Positions 45,747 to 55,964 are shown, counted from the stretch's first letter. The stretch is DNA of 64,000 nucleotides from Idiomarina sp. MD25a (GCF_001870515.1 NZ_MDGT01000005.1:1-64000), one strand, 5' to 3'. Program-made: numbers and translations. The notes: generated from the sequence alone by a model not told the origin.

Positions 45747-46997
45747 ATGGGTCCGTTTTCGACACATAGCAAACGCTTGTTTATTGCCGTAAGTCTGGCA
45801 ATAAGTTCAAGCTACGCCAATGCACAACAGTTGCCCGAGCAATGGCAAAAAACTGTGCAGCAACACCCCAGTGTTGAAGCCGCTCAACAGCAGGCTGAAG
45901 CGCTGATCCAACAGGGCAAACAATTAAATCAGCCTTTGTACAACCCTAGCTTATCGTCAAGTTTAGAGCGCGAGGGTGACATCAATAATTACACTGTTGG
46001 CCTAAGCCAAACGCTGGACTGGAGCACTCGCAATGAAGCACGAGCCAGTCAGAGTGACGCCATGACGGCTATGGCAGTGAGTATTTATCGCCAGTCGGCG
46101 ACATCGCATGCTAAAACTCTGTTGAATGCCTATGTGCAATGGCTGGATGCAAAACAGCGTTACGCACTGGCCAAGCAGCAAGAGAAAATCGTTAAACAGG
46201 CGATAAGCCTGGTTGCCGAACGACGTAAAGCCGGTGACTTAGGTGCCGTCGACGAACAACTGACGGTACTCGCACTAAGTCGGCAACTGCAACAAGCGGC
46301 AGCGGCTTATCAACAACTGCAATCCGCTGAAGCAGAGTTAAACGCTCTGCTAACAACGTCTGATGTCGGTCAACTCTCCATTAATGAGGAGCTATTTAAC
46401 GTTGAACCTGCGTTAACGACTCGTTGGCAACAACATCCAGCGTTAAAAGCCGCTTACCTGCAATGGCAATTAAAGCGCGCCGATGTCGACTGGAAACGCT
46501 CGTTAACCACCGCCAACCCAACCATAGGCGTCGAAGCGGGCGAGAGCGATAACGAAACAGTAGTTGGCTTATCATTCAGCATTCCACTACAGATTCGCAA
46601 TAACTACAGCGATGCGGTACGCGCAGCCAATAGCGAAGCTGTTGCTGAAGAAAAACGTTTGATTGCACTAAGGCAACAATGGCAAGCAGCACTGAAATCA
46701 TCTCTTAACAATTATCGTTTTGTGAAAAAACAGTGGCAAAGCTGGCAAAAAGACTTTCAATCTCGGCAGGATGAGTCGATGCAGGTGATTGAGCAGTCCT
46801 GGCTCGCCGGTGACCTATCCACCACAGACTACCTCACCGCTGTGCAACAGCAGCTCGATAGCCAATTTGCAGGGATAGCGCTGCAAACACAATATCGGTT
46901 TGCCGCCATTGAATGGTTGTACCGTTCGGGCGAACTCAGTAAAGCGCTGACGTTATCGCCGTTAAGCCAGCCAACAAACGCAGAGATTGGAGAGTAA
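45747..46997 (+). CDS. TolC-like outer-membrane channel of second RND pump (CusC/CzcC type)
   Basis: 416 residues with a signal peptide ending at ANAQQ (about 26) and long Gln/Ala-rich helices of the outer-membrane efflux family. It begins a rightward tripartite efflux operon with the adaptor four bases later. Sequence similarity to the czcC at 41573-42820 is only of family level. Confidence 0.85.
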   Translation: MGPFSTHSKRLFIAVSLAISSSYANAQQLPEQWQKTVQQHPSVEAAQQQAEALIQQGKQLNQPLYNPSLSSSLEREGDINNYTVGLSQTLDWSTRNEARASQSDAMTAMAVSIYRQSATSHAKTLLNAYVQWLDAKQRYALAKQQEKIVKQAISLVAERRKAGDLGAVDEQLTVLALSRQLQQAAAAYQQLQSAEAELNALLTTSDVGQLSINEELFNVEPALTTRWQQHPALKAAYLQWQLKRADVDWKRSLTTANPTIGVEAGESDNETVVGLSFSIPLQIRNNYSDAVRAANSEAVAEEKRLIALRQQWQAALKSSLNNYRFVKKQWQSWQKDFQSRQDESMQVIEQSWLAGDLSTTDYLTAVQQQLDSQFAGIALQTQYRFAAIEWLYRSGELSKALTLSPLSQPTNAEIGE

Positions 46998-47000
46998 ACG

Positions 47001-48146
47001 ATGTCAGTAAAACCTTTATACGCAGCAATAGCACTTGCGCTGAGCTTTTCGGTTATGGCGCAGGATGAACACGGACACGACGAAAAAGAAGATACCCACA
47101 AGGAAAAAGGCAAACACGAGCAAGGTGAACATAAGGAAAGTGCAGGCGTGGAGCTATCCAGCAAGCAGCTGTCCATGGCGGATATCACCACGCGAACCTT
47201 GCAAACTCAAGTTATTGAATACCCGGTTTATGCTCCGGGCGAGGTGGTTGCTAACGACTTTAATAGCTATATCGTGAGTCCGCGCATCGATTCGACCGTT
47301 CTCAAACGTTTTGTCAGTATTGGCGACCACGTCGAAAAAGGTGAACCACTAGCCACCCTCTTCAGCGCCACCATGGCGGAGGCGCAAAGTCAGTATTTGG
47401 TCACACTTAACGAATGGCAACGCGTGCAGTCACTCGGTGAGTCAACGGTTGGTGAAAAACGCTTTGTTGAAGCGAAAAACGCCTTTACCTCAGCGCAAGC
47501 GCAACTCAAAGCATTTGGTATGTCAGCCAGTGATATTAAGCGTTTAAGTAAAGCTGACTACCCTATCGGCGAATACCAACTGACCTCAGAAATTGGCGGG
47601 ATTGTGGTTAGCGATAACTTCAAGCAGGGTCAGCCAGTCAATGCCGGTAACCACTTGGTTGAAGTTCTGCAAGAAGAAACCTTGTGGGTGAATGCTCGGC
47701 TACCGGGCTCAGCTGACCTTAATGTGCAGTTTGGTGATCCTGTTACAGTGAGTGTCGACAATCAGCGCTTTGCGGCAAAAGTCATTCAGGAAGGCCACAC
47801 AATAGACCATAAAACCCGCACCCGAACGGTACGACTTGCGGTAAATAACGAAAAGGACCAATTACACCCTGGTTTATTTGCGGATGTTTATTTCTCAGTC
47901 AAGTCGGATGGACCGGTGCTTGCAGTTAAGGACTCAGCCTTAATGCGGGCATCTGATGGTGACTGGCAGATATTCATTGAGCACGAACCCGGAAAGTTTG
48001 AACCGAAGAAAGTCGAATTGGTTGATGAAAAAGGTCCGTGGAAAGTCATTCGAGGCGTTAAGGAAGGCACAGAGTACGTCGATAACGGCGCGTTTTTCGT
48101 TCGCTCTCAAATCGCTAAAGGCGGTTTTGACCCACATAACCACTAA
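47001..48146 (+). CDS. RND periplasmic adaptor, His/Glu-rich N-terminus
   Basis: 381 residues. After the signal peptide the chain is strongly charged and His-rich (DEHGHDEKEDTHKEKGKHEQ), likely a metal-binding arm. Lipoyl-type, barrel and membrane-proximal domains follow (PRIDSTVLKRFVSIGDHVEKG, shown in part as IDSTVLKRFVSIGDHVEKG). The C-terminus ends GGFDPHNH, also His-bearing. Located between the channel and the pump genes. Confidence 0.87.
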   Translation: MSVKPLYAAIALALSFSVMAQDEHGHDEKEDTHKEKGKHEQGEHKESAGVELSSKQLSMADITTRTLQTQVIEYPVYAPGEVVANDFNSYIVSPRIDSTVLKRFVSIGDHVEKGEPLATLFSATMAEAQSQYLVTLNEWQRVQSLGESTVGEKRFVEAKNAFTSAQAQLKAFGMSASDIKRLSKADYPIGEYQLTSEIGGIVVSDNFKQGQPVNAGNHLVEVLQEETLWVNARLPGSADLNVQFGDPVTVSVDNQRFAAKVIQEGHTIDHKTRTRTVRLAVNNEKDQLHPGLFADVYFSVKSDGPVLAVKDSALMRASDGDWQIFIEHEPGKFEPKKVELVDEKGPWKVIRGVKEGTEYVDNGAFFVRSQIAKGGFDPHNH

Positions 48147-48157
48147 CAGGAGGTTGT

Positions 48158-51100
48158 ATGTTTCAGCGCATTATTCAGTTTGCTGTCGCTAATCGCCTGT
48201 TATTGGTATTGGCTTTATTCAGCATCAGCATTGCGTCATTTTTTGTTATTCCCAAACTTAATCTGGATGCCTTCCCCGATGTTACCAACGTTCAGGTAAC
48301 GGTAAATACGGAGGCCCCCGGGTTAGCAGCGACCGAAGTCGAGCAGCTGATTACCTATCCGATAGAGTCGGTCATGTATGCCCTGCCCGACGTCAAAGAA
48401 GTTCGGTCAATCTCAAAAACAGGTTTATCGGGCATTACAGTGGTGTTTGACGAGAGTGTCGATATCTACTTTGCCCGGCAACTGGTGTTTGAACGACTGC
48501 AGGCGGCAAAGGAGTTGATACCCGAAGGCGTAGGTACACCCGAAATGGGTCCTAACTCCTCCGGCCTAGGCCAGGTTTATCAGTATCTGCTACTTGCCGA
48601 ACCGGGCTCCGGTGTCAGCAGTATGGAGTTACGCAGTCTAAACGACTATGTGGTTAAACTGCTACTAATGCCCGTTGAGGGAATTACCGAAGTCTTGTCC
48701 TTTGGCGGCGAAGTTAAGCAATATCAGGTTAACCTCAATCCCGCTAAGCTGTTGTCTTACGACCTTACCCAGCAAGACGTAATGGGCGCGGTCAACAAGA
48801 ATAACGGTAACGTTGGTGGTTGGTATATGCCCCGCGGTCAGGAGCAGTTGGTTATTCGCGGCACCGGTTGGTTGGATAGCGGTAAAAAAGGCCTGCAACA
48901 AATACGACAAATACCGCTCAAAACCGTTGACGGCGTTTCCGTAACACTGGGCCAGGTTGCCGACGTCGAAATCGGTAGTGAAATTCGCCAGGGGGCGGTC
49001 TCAATGTCGCGTAAAGTCGACGGCGAGGTCAACCAGCTGGGCGAAGTGGTATCGGGTATTGTGCTCAAACGCATGGGCTCGAATACCAAAGCCACTATCG
49101 ACGGTATTAAAAAGCGCATTCCGCTTATTCAGCAAGCATTACCCGAGGGTGTCACCTTTGAGCCGTATTATGATCAGGCCGATTTAATACAAAAAGCCGT
49201 ATCTACAGTCGCGTATTCACTGCTCATTGCCTTTGTCTTTATTATCGCAGTATTAGCACTGTTTTTGCTCAACATACGCGCTACTTTTTTAGTGTTACTG
49301 TCCATTCCCGTTTCTATCGCCATTGCCCTGATGGTAATGTCCGCGATGGGCATGTCAGCTAACCTGATGTCGCTGGGCGGGATTGCTGTTGCCATTGGTA
49401 TGCTGGTCGACGGCTCCGTGGTGATGGTTGAAAACATCTTTAAGCACTTAAGTCGTCCGGATAGTGAACACCAAGACGACGCCGAGCAACGCACAGAGCA
49501 CCGCGACCCAGATCCTCAGGCAGCCAAACTCGATAGCCATGGTATCAAGCTGCGAGTTAAGGAAGCGGCGAACGAAGTGGCACGACCGGTATTCTTTGCC
49601 GCCATGATTATCTTGGTGGTCTTTATGCCACTGTTTAGTTTTCAGGGTGTTGAAGCTAAATTATTTGAGCCCATGGCTATCAGTATTATGTTGGCCATTA
49701 TCTCCGCGGTTTTTGTGGCCATCATGGTTGTACCGGCATTAGCCAGTTACTTTTTCAGTCGGGGTATTAAGCCTCGTGAAAATAAACTGCTTAAACCACT
49801 AGATAATGGTTATAAAAGACTATTATCGGTGGCGTTACGCAGTAAAAAGGCTGTTATTACCCTGGCCGGTGTGCTGTTTGTCGGCGCTTTGGTGTTAGTG
49901 CCTCGTCTCGGCACAGAATTTGCGCCCGAATTGGAAGAAGGCACGATTAATATTCGCGTGACATTAGCCCCCTCCTCTAACCTTGAAACGGCCTTAGAGG
50001 TGGCTCCGAAGCTTGAAAAAATCCTGATGTCGTTCCCGGAAACCACCTACGCACTCAGCCGCATTGGACGAGCTGAAGTGGGCGGCGATCCAGAGCCTAT
50101 CAGCAACATCGAGATATATGTGGGCCTTAAGCCGCAATCCGAATGGACAACGGCATCCGATCGCTACGCCTTACAAGAAAAAATGGAGGCAAAACTCGAT
50201 GCTCACCCAGGCTTGTTGTTTAATTTTTCACAACCTATTGCAACACGGGTTGATGAACTGCTCTCAGGTGTAAAATCGCAGCTAGCCATCAAACTATTTG
50301 GACCCGAGCTTGACGTGCTGGCCCGTAAAGGCCAGGAAATAGAAAGTGCCGTCAAGCAAGTTGACGGGGCGGTTGCTGTAGCGATGGAGCAAATAAAAGG
50401 TGAAGCACAACTGGTGGTTTCTCCGAAACGTCAACAACTCTCACGCTACGGCTTAAATGTCTCCGATGTACTTAGCGTTGTCGACAATGGCTTGGGTGGC
50501 GCTTCGGCAGGCCAGATCATTCGCGGTAATGAGCGCTATGATATTTACGTGCGGTTGGCCAAGCAATTCCGCGATACGCCGGAGTCTATTCGCTCGTTAC
50601 GCCTGTTAACTCCCTCGGGGGCCTGGGTAACCTTAGGCGAAGTCGCCAACGTTGCGATTGAATCAGGACCACCACAAATCCGTCGTGATGATGTACAGCG
50701 TCGCGTTGTGATTCAATCGAACGTTCAGGGTCGTGACATGGGCAGCGTGGTGGCCGATATTCGGAAGACGATTGACGAGAAGGTGGATTTACCAACCGGT
50801 TACTCAGTCGACATTGGTGGCCAGTTCGAAAGTCAACAACGCGCACAGGAGCGCTTATCCATTGTTGTGCCCATATCACTGGCACTCATCGCCCTGCTGC
50901 TTTATTTTGCTTTCGGCACCATGGGTCAAGCCATGTTGATCTTGGTGAATGTACCGTTGGCCGTCATCGGTGGTATTGTGGCGCTCTATGTGTCAGGACA
51001 GTACTTATCGGTGCCCAGCGCCGTGGGTTTCATCACACTGTTTGGTGTGGCGGTACTCAACGGTGTGGTTCTGGTCGAAAGTATAAACCAGCGAATAACC

Positions 51101-51355
51101 GATGGGCATTCAGTTAATGATGCCGTGTTTGATGGCGCATGGTCGCGACTACGCCCGGTATTAATGACAGCAATAACCTCAGCGTTAGGACTCATTCCCA
51201 TGCTGTTTGCAACCGGTGCAGGGGCTGAAATTCAACGCCCACTGGCTACCGTCATTGTTGGTGGTTTGGTATCAGCTACTCTGCTGACATTGGTTATCTT
51301 ACCCGTGCTCTATCCTTGGTTTTCGAAACAAAAAATTAAGGATCTGAGCCGTTAG
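48158..51355 (+). CDS. HME-RND efflux pump, second type (CzcA/CusA family)
   Basis: 1,065 residues with RND architecture. The helix-4 motif reads AIGMLVDGSVVMVEN, which differs from the DFGIIVDGA of the other pump and points to another metal class; which metal cannot be told. After VEN a cytoplasmic loop is about 20 residues longer than in the first pump and is rich in Asp/Glu/His (HLSRPDSEHQDDAEQRTEHR). AGGAGG precedes the ATG. A terminator follows at 51371. Confidence 0.9.
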   Translation: MFQRIIQFAVANRLLLVLALFSISIASFFVIPKLNLDAFPDVTNVQVTVNTEAPGLAATEVEQLITYPIESVMYALPDVKEVRSISKTGLSGITVVFDESVDIYFARQLVFERLQAAKELIPEGVGTPEMGPNSSGLGQVYQYLLLAEPGSGVSSMELRSLNDYVVKLLLMPVEGITEVLSFGGEVKQYQVNLNPAKLLSYDLTQQDVMGAVNKNNGNVGGWYMPRGQEQLVIRGTGWLDSGKKGLQQIRQIPLKTVDGVSVTLGQVADVEIGSEIRQGAVSMSRKVDGEVNQLGEVVSGIVLKRMGSNTKATIDGIKKRIPLIQQALPEGVTFEPYYDQADLIQKAVSTVAYSLLIAFVFIIAVLALFLLNIRATFLVLLSIPVSIAIALMVMSAMGMSANLMSLGGIAVAIGMLVDGSVVMVENIFKHLSRPDSEHQDDAEQRTEHRDPDPQAAKLDSHGIKLRVKEAANEVARPVFFAAMIILVVFMPLFSFQGVEAKLFEPMAISIMLAIISAVFVAIMVVPALASYFFSRGIKPRENKLLKPLDNGYKRLLSVALRSKKAVITLAGVLFVGALVLVPRLGTEFAPELEEGTINIRVTLAPSSNLETALEVAPKLEKILMSFPETTYALSRIGRAEVGGDPEPISNIEIYVGLKPQSEWTTASDRYALQEKMEAKLDAHPGLLFNFSQPIATRVDELLSGVKSQLAIKLFGPELDVLARKGQEIESAVKQVDGAVAVAMEQIKGEAQLVVSPKRQQLSRYGLNVSDVLSVVDNGLGGASAGQIIRGNERYDIYVRLAKQFRDTPESIRSLRLLTPSGAWVTLGEVANVAIESGPPQIRRDDVQRRVVIQSNVQGRDMGSVVADIRKTIDEKVDLPTGYSVDIGGQFESQQRAQERLSIVVPISLALIALLLYFAFGTMGQAMLILVNVPLAVIGGIVALYVSGQYLSVPSAVGFITLFGVAVLNGVVLVESINQRITDGHSVNDAVFDGAWSRLRPVLMTAITSALGLIPMLFATGAGAEIQRPLATVIVGGLVSATLLTLVILPVLYPWFSKQKIKDLSR

Positions 51356-51370
51356 GGTTCAATAGCATTT

Positions 51371-51400
51371 AAGGGGGCGGTTATTGTCGCCCCCTTTTAT
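51371..51400 (+). terminator. Terminator after the second RND operon
   Basis: AAGGGGGCG and CGCCCCCTT form a 9-bp stem with an 8-base loop, followed by TT and ATT. It separates the RND operon from the following CDF gene, which has its own AGAGGA ribosome site. Confidence 0.82.
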
Positions 51401-51417
51401 TAAAAGAGGAACGTATT

Positions 51418-52305
51418 ATGGGACATCACCATAACCATGATCACTCAAAGGACATGCCGTCCAACCGATTAGGTTGGGCATTCCTGCTTAACTTTGTTTT
51501 TACCATTATTGAGTTCATTGGTGGTTTTCTTACCAACAGTACCGCCATTTTAGCTGATGCCGTTCATGATCTTGGCGATAGCCTGTCGTTAGGTCTCGCG
51601 TGGATACTAAATAAACTTGGCAAAAAACAGGCTAACCAACACTTTACCTACGGTTATAAAAGACTGAATCTTGCCGGTGCATTTATTAATGCCGTTGTGT
51701 TAATCGCAGGCTCTGCCTGGGTACTTGTGGAAGCAATTCCCAGACTCTGGAACCCTCAGATGCCCGTCGCTGATGGCATGATTGCTTTAGCCGTCGTTGG
51801 CATTACAGTTAATGGATTTGCTGCTTACAAATTGTCAGAGGGCAAAACGTTAAACGAACGCGTTATTAACTGGCACTTGCTGGAGGATGTTTTCGGCTGG
51901 GTTGCTGTACTTATCGTTGGTATTGTTTTGCTGTTCGTAGACTGGCCGATTCTCGACCCTATATTGTCGATTGGCTTTACTCTATTTATTTTAGTGAATG
52001 TACTACGCAACCTGTGGGCAACACTGAAACTCTTCATACAGGCCACGCCAGACAAAAAAACCTACAAACAAGTCGCGGACGCTTTACTGGAGCTACCTCA
52101 TGTCGCTGACCTACACCATCTGCATTTTTGGTCACTAGATGGCGAGGAGCATGTATTAACCGTTCATTTGGTGTTATCTAAAAACCTTGATATCGAGGCC
52201 CGTAGCGATTTAAAACAGCGCATCGATGACGTCCTTGCGCCCTATGCTTTAAGCCATACAACGGTAGAACTAGAAGATCCTGATGAAGCCTGTAGGGACA
52301 ACTGA
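51418..52305 (+). CDS. czcD: Cation diffusion facilitator (CzcD/ZitB type)
   Basis: Inner-membrane Zn/Cd/Co proton antiporter. 295 residues with six transmembrane segments and a His-rich N-terminus ([15 protein letters not shown]). Metal sites: [14 protein letters not shown] in TM2 and the HLLEDVFGW (HxxxD) of TM5. The cytoplasmic C-terminal domain has [19 protein letters not shown]. It is unlike the two CDFs of the lspA cassettes and closer to classic CzcD. Confidence 0.92.
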
Positions 52306-52307
52306 TA

Positions 52308-52643
52308 ATGAGTGCATTATTTTTAATGAAAACACTCGGGTTATTTATCGCAACCGCAATTGCTGAAATTGTCGGATGCTATTTACCCTACCTATGGCTC
52401 AAAGAGGGCCATTCGGTTTGGTTGCTCATTCCGGCAGCAGTGAGCTTAGCCTTATTTGCTTACTTGTTAACACTTCATCCGGCGGAAAGCGGACGCGTTT
52501 ACGCAGCCTACGGCGGTATTTACGTGTTAACCGCCATAGTGTGGCTGCGAATTGTCGATAAATCGCCACTATCCAATTTCGACCTGATTGGCACGGCGTT
52601 TGTGCTAACCGGTATGGGGATTCTTGTGTATGGCTGGCGTTAG
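52308..52643 (+). CDS. ynfA: YnfA family (UPF0060) small membrane protein
   Basis: 111 residues with four hydrophobic helices and the family phrases [15 protein letters not shown] and [18 protein letters not shown]. The family is SMR-like in fold and often sits near metal or biocide resistance genes; its role is not settled. It starts three bases after the CDF stop and is likely co-expressed. Confidence 0.88.
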
Positions 52644-52694
52644 CTATAAAGCAATTCAGTTAAAGAACTCCGCTCAAAAGTTTTACTACACAGA

Positions 52695-53103
52695 CTAACG
52701 CACCTTATGTTTGTCCGTGGTAGCGTCCTCAACCCCGTCATTAAGCGAGGCCATCAGTGGACAATAGACATCTCCTTGTCCGGCGCTGCATTTTTGCACC
52801 AGCTCATTCAACGCTCGTTCAATTTGCTGTAAGTGCGATATCTTTCGACGAACACTGGTGAGCTTTTGCTCTCCAAGCTCCCGTGCTTCATCGCAATGAG
52901 CGCCATCTTGCAGAGTTAATAGCTCACCAATTTCATCCAGACTAAATCCGAGCCATTGAGACGCGCGAATAAAATGAAGCCGAGCAAGCGCTTGTTCGTC
53001 GTAATGTCGGATCCCCCCATACGGCTTCTCCGGCTCGCTCATTAGCCCTCGGCACCGTTTCCACGCCCACGCCGGCTGTTTTGGCCAGCGTGCCAATTGT
53101 CAT
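52695..53103 (-). pseudogene. merR: Hg(II)-responsive regulator MerR, frameshifted
   Basis: The ATG at 53103 opens MTIGTLAKTAGVGVETV, the MerR HTH, and then derails. The rest of MerR (RGLMSEPEKPYGGIRHYDEQ and on) continues in another frame from about 53050. Relative to the family, the RYYQR region of the wing and a net 14 bp are missing, at about 53049-53056. The sensor half is intact, with the three Hg-binding cysteines (GAHCDEA, QKCSAGQGDVYCPL). The DNA-binding protein is therefore not made as one chain. A transposon end lies 15 bp upstream of the start. Confidence 0.85.
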
Positions 53104-53118
53104 TACGTTGCGTTTTTT

Positions 53119-53142
53119 GGGTATACGGATTTAATGGTTGAT
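53119..53142 (+). repeat. Left terminal inverted repeat of the transposon
   Basis: 24 bp beginning GGGTATACGGATTTAATGG. It is the mirror of 56467-56490 with three mismatches. Confidence 0.9.
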
Positions 53143-53176
53143 GGGGCACCTTCACCCCATCAATCTGATACCACCC

Positions 53177-54466
53177 TCAGATGGTTGATAGATCGACTCC
53201 GTAGTTGAGTTCCTCTGCGAAGTCCGGCAGTCCGTAACCGATGGTTTTCTTGTAGAAAGGAGAGACCTTCGCAGTCGGTGCCTTCTTCTTGTGCTTCGTG
53301 GTGTAGAGCATTCGTGCCCGCATCACCTCGAAGGAGTAACCGCGCCCTTCACGGTTCTTGTCCTTGGCCAGTCGGTTGATGGACTCCGTGTAAGCGTTGG
53401 TGACGGGCATGTCCGTCTCGAAGTAGGTCATGGTCTCTTCGCGCCAGTTTCCCACTGCCCTGACCAGATCGCTCCAGACTTCCTTTTGGCCCTTCGGGAT
53501 GGTGGCTATCCACTCGTCCAGGGCGGCTTCTGCCTGGAGCCGTGTGGTGGCGTCCCAGATGCCGTAGAAGCGCTCCTTGTGCTCGTAGGCGGCCAGCAGT
53601 TGCGGGAACGCGCCTGTCCAGGTCTCCATGATGAGGCGCTCCCGGTCTGAGACTTCGTGAGCGCGTTTCAGCAGGATTTTCCGGTCTCCCTTGAGAGTCC
53701 GGCTCTGGGACGGTTTCAGCTCCTTTCTGAGGCCCTTGCGCACTCTCTCTAGGGCATCGTTGGCCATGCGCACCACATGGAACTTATCGACCACGATACG
53801 GGCCTGGGGCAGCACAGCCTTGACCGCTGCCCGGTAGGGGTTCCACGTGTCCATGCTGACGATCTCGACCTTCTGCCGGTCTTTCAGCTTCATCAGGTAG
53901 TTGGTCACCACGTCCTGGCGGCGGGTGGCCAGCAGGTCGAGCAGGGGTCGCTCCTCAATGTTGGTCAGAATGCAGCGGTAGCGCTTGTTCAGGTATAGCT
54001 CGTCAATGCCCAGGATGCGGGGCGTCTCGAAGCGGTGCCAGCGCCCCAGGAACTCGGCGCGGGCGTTGAAGATGTCGCGCACCGTCTTCTCGTCCAGGCC
54101 GGTCTGTGCCGCCACAAAGGTGTAGGGGTGGTTGAAGGATTCCTTCTCCACGTACTCATGCAGCCGCAGTGTCATACGGAATCCGTCCACCATCTCCGGT
54201 AGCTGGGGCCTGAATGTTGTCTTGCAGGCCCGGCAGGTGTATCGGCGGCGGACCACCCAGAGAGTGACCCGCTTGCCGTGGATGGGCAGATCACGATAGG
54301 GAACGTCACGCTTGCCGAACCGTACGAACTCACCCTGCACGCCGCATTCCTCGCAGGCGATGGGATCGGGCACGTCCACCTGGAAGTGCATTTCGTCGTC
54401 GGTTGATTTGCAGCCCAGTACTTGGTATTGCGGCAGGTGAAGGATGTTGTCGGGAAGTTCGGTCAT
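53177..54466 (-). CDS. tnpA: ISL3-family transposase TnpA
   Basis: 429 residues. An N-terminal zinc-finger pair (CEECGVQGEFVRFGKRDVPY, then CRACKTTF) and HTH precede the DDE domain with GIDELYLNKRY, SMDTWNPYRAAV, VDKFHVVRMAN and the Glu of TNAYTESINRL. It is complete and has no stops. It is close in design to ISPpu12/ISPst2 transposases. The codon use is GC-rich relative to the island. Confidence 0.93.
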   Translation of the reverse strand: MTELPDNILHLPQYQVLGCKSTDDEMHFQVDVPDPIACEECGVQGEFVRFGKRDVPYRDLPIHGKRVTLWVVRRRYTCRACKTTFRPQLPEMVDGFRMTLRLHEYVEKESFNHPYTFVAAQTGLDEKTVRDIFNARAEFLGRWHRFETPRILGIDELYLNKRYRCILTNIEERPLLDLLATRRQDVVTNYLMKLKDRQKVEIVSMDTWNPYRAAVKAVLPQARIVVDKFHVVRMANDALERVRKGLRKELKPSQSRTLKGDRKILLKRAHEVSDRERLIMETWTGAFPQLLAAYEHKERFYGIWDATTRLQAEAALDEWIATIPKGQKEVWSDLVRAVGNWREETMTYFETDMPVTNAYTESINRLAKDKNREGRGYSFEVMRARMLYTTKHKKKAPTAKVSPFYKKTIGYGLPDFAEELNYGVDLSTI

Positions 54467-54487
54467 GGTGTTGTATAGGCGTAGGTG

Positions 54488-55000
54488 TCAGTCAGATCCA
54501 TCCGGCTCGGCATTGGTGTTTGCTTTTTTACCCAACAAGCTGCTGGAAACGAAAAGTAAGGCACCGAGGACAATTGCAATATCAGCCAGGTTGAAGGCCG
54601 GCCAATGCCAGTCTCGCCAATAGAAATCAAAGGAATCCACAACATAGCCGCGAAAGACCCGGTCAATCAGGTTGCCCATGGCGCCACCGAGGATAAGACT
54701 GTAAGCGATGGCTTCTCCTTTATGACGATTTTCAAGGATCAGCTTGATCAGAAAAATCGAGACCATTACCGCGATTCCGATAAAAAAGTAGCGCTGCCAG
54801 CCTCCACGATTCGCAAAAAGACTGAATGCGGCACCGGTGTTCCATAGGTGCACCCAGTTAAAGAACGGGGTCACCGAAACATACTCGCCATAGGCCATTG
54901 ATTGCTGCACCAGCCACTTTACAGCCTGATCAGACGCTGCCAGCAGGCCCGATATGGACAATAGGGCATACGGCGAGAGCTTTTTGCCAATAATGAGCAT
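54488..55000 (-). CDS. lspA: Signal peptidase II-like protein, transposon copy
   Basis: 170 residues with four transmembrane segments and catalytic Asp motifs GNLIDRVFRGYVVDS and FNLADIAIV. Strongly related to copy 1 at 43267-43770. In the transposon it lies between tnpA and the CDF gene. A role in metal resistance through lipoprotein processing, as for PbrC, is a guess. Confidence 0.92.
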   Translation of the reverse strand: MLIIGKKLSPYALLSISGLLAASDQAVKWLVQQSMAYGEYVSVTPFFNWVHLWNTGAAFSLFANRGGWQRYFFIGIAVMVSIFLIKLILENRHKGEAIAYSLILGGAMGNLIDRVFRGYVVDSFDFYWRDWHWPAFNLADIAIVLGALLFVSSSLLGKKANTNAEPDGSD

Positions 55001-55003
55001 TAT

Positions 55004-55900
55004 TTAACCCTTCAACGCCAAAATGCGTCTGGCACCGTTAAGTACAATGCCCCCCGCGATGGTGCCGATAATCAGATCCGGATAATTGGAACCGGTCCAC
55101 GCGACCAGGGCGCCGGCGGTGATGACCCCCAGGTTGATCACCACGTCGTTGGCCGAGAATATCCAGCTTGCCTTCATGTGCGCCCCGCCTTCCCGATGTT
55201 TGGATATGAGCAGCAGACAACTGGTATTGGCAATCAGTGCGACGAATGCAATAGCCATCATCACCAGCGATTCAGGCTCACTACCGAATACAAAGCGTCT
55301 CACCACCTCTACGAGCACGCCCACAGCCAAGATCAGTTGCAGTACACCAGCAAGATGCGCGGCACGTACCTGCATTTTCACGCTATGTCCAACCGCATAA
55401 AGGGCAAGCCCGTACACCGCCGCATCGGCAAAATTGTCCAGGGATTCTCCAATCAGGCCGGTGGACTGGGCGATCAGACCGGCAGTCATTTCCACCACGA
55501 ACAGAAGTGCATTGATGCCGAGCAACCAGCGCAGGGTCCCGGATTCTTGCTTAGCAGAAGCTGCCGAAAACTCGGCGGCCTTGATGGTCTCCGGATTTGC
55601 AGCGACGGTTTCCTGAAGCGAGGCGCCTAGCCCCAAGGTCTTCAGTTTCGAGGTGACGGGCTCGACCTCGCCGTCATGCACGACCTTCAGCCGGCGGTTC
55701 GACAAGTCGAAGGACAGCGCCCGAATCTCCTCAAAGCCGTTCAGGGCTAGGCGAATCATTCGTTCTTCTGATGGACAGTCCATCTTCGGCACGGCATAAA
55801 CACTGACCCATCTCCCTGGCGCCTCGGAGGAGGCCTGTATATCGGTATCCGCTGCGGACGTTGCATCACCGCCACAGGCGCCACCACAGGATTTGCTCAT
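55004..55900 (-). CDS. Cation diffusion facilitator, transposon copy
   Basis: 298 residues from the ATG at 55900, which has GGAG about ten bases upstream. The N-terminus MSKSCGGACGG and a following roughly 70-residue soluble region (VYAVPKMDCPSEERMIRLAL) may bind metal before the CDF transporter core (SLDNFADAAVYG). This is the intact counterpart of copy 1 at 43771-44553, which lacks the first 40 or so residues. Three bases separate it from lspA. Confidence 0.9.
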   Translation of the reverse strand: MSKSCGGACGGDATSAADTDIQASSEAPGRWVSVYAVPKMDCPSEERMIRLALNGFEEIRALSFDLSNRRLKVVHDGEVEPVTSKLKTLGLGASLQETVAANPETIKAAEFSAASAKQESGTLRWLLGINALLFVVEMTAGLIAQSTGLIGESLDNFADAAVYGLALYAVGHSVKMQVRAAHLAGVLQLILAVGVLVEVVRRFVFGSEPESLVMMAIAFVALIANTSCLLLISKHREGGAHMKASWIFSANDVVINLGVITAGALVAWTGSNYPDLIIGTIAGGIVLNGARRILALKG

Positions 55901-55933
55901 GATACGACTCCACTTGAACAATGTTGTGGTACC

Positions 55934-55964
55934 ATTTTAAACTATAAAGCTACTATAAGGTCAA
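55934..55964 (-). promoter_or_regulatory. MerR-type promoter of the CDF-lspA operon (transposon copy)
   Basis: Minus-strand TTGACC (55964-55959), a 19-bp spacer and TAAAAT (55939-55934). The spacer is the same as in copy 1 except one base. The two regulators could thus cross-talk. Confidence 0.8.
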
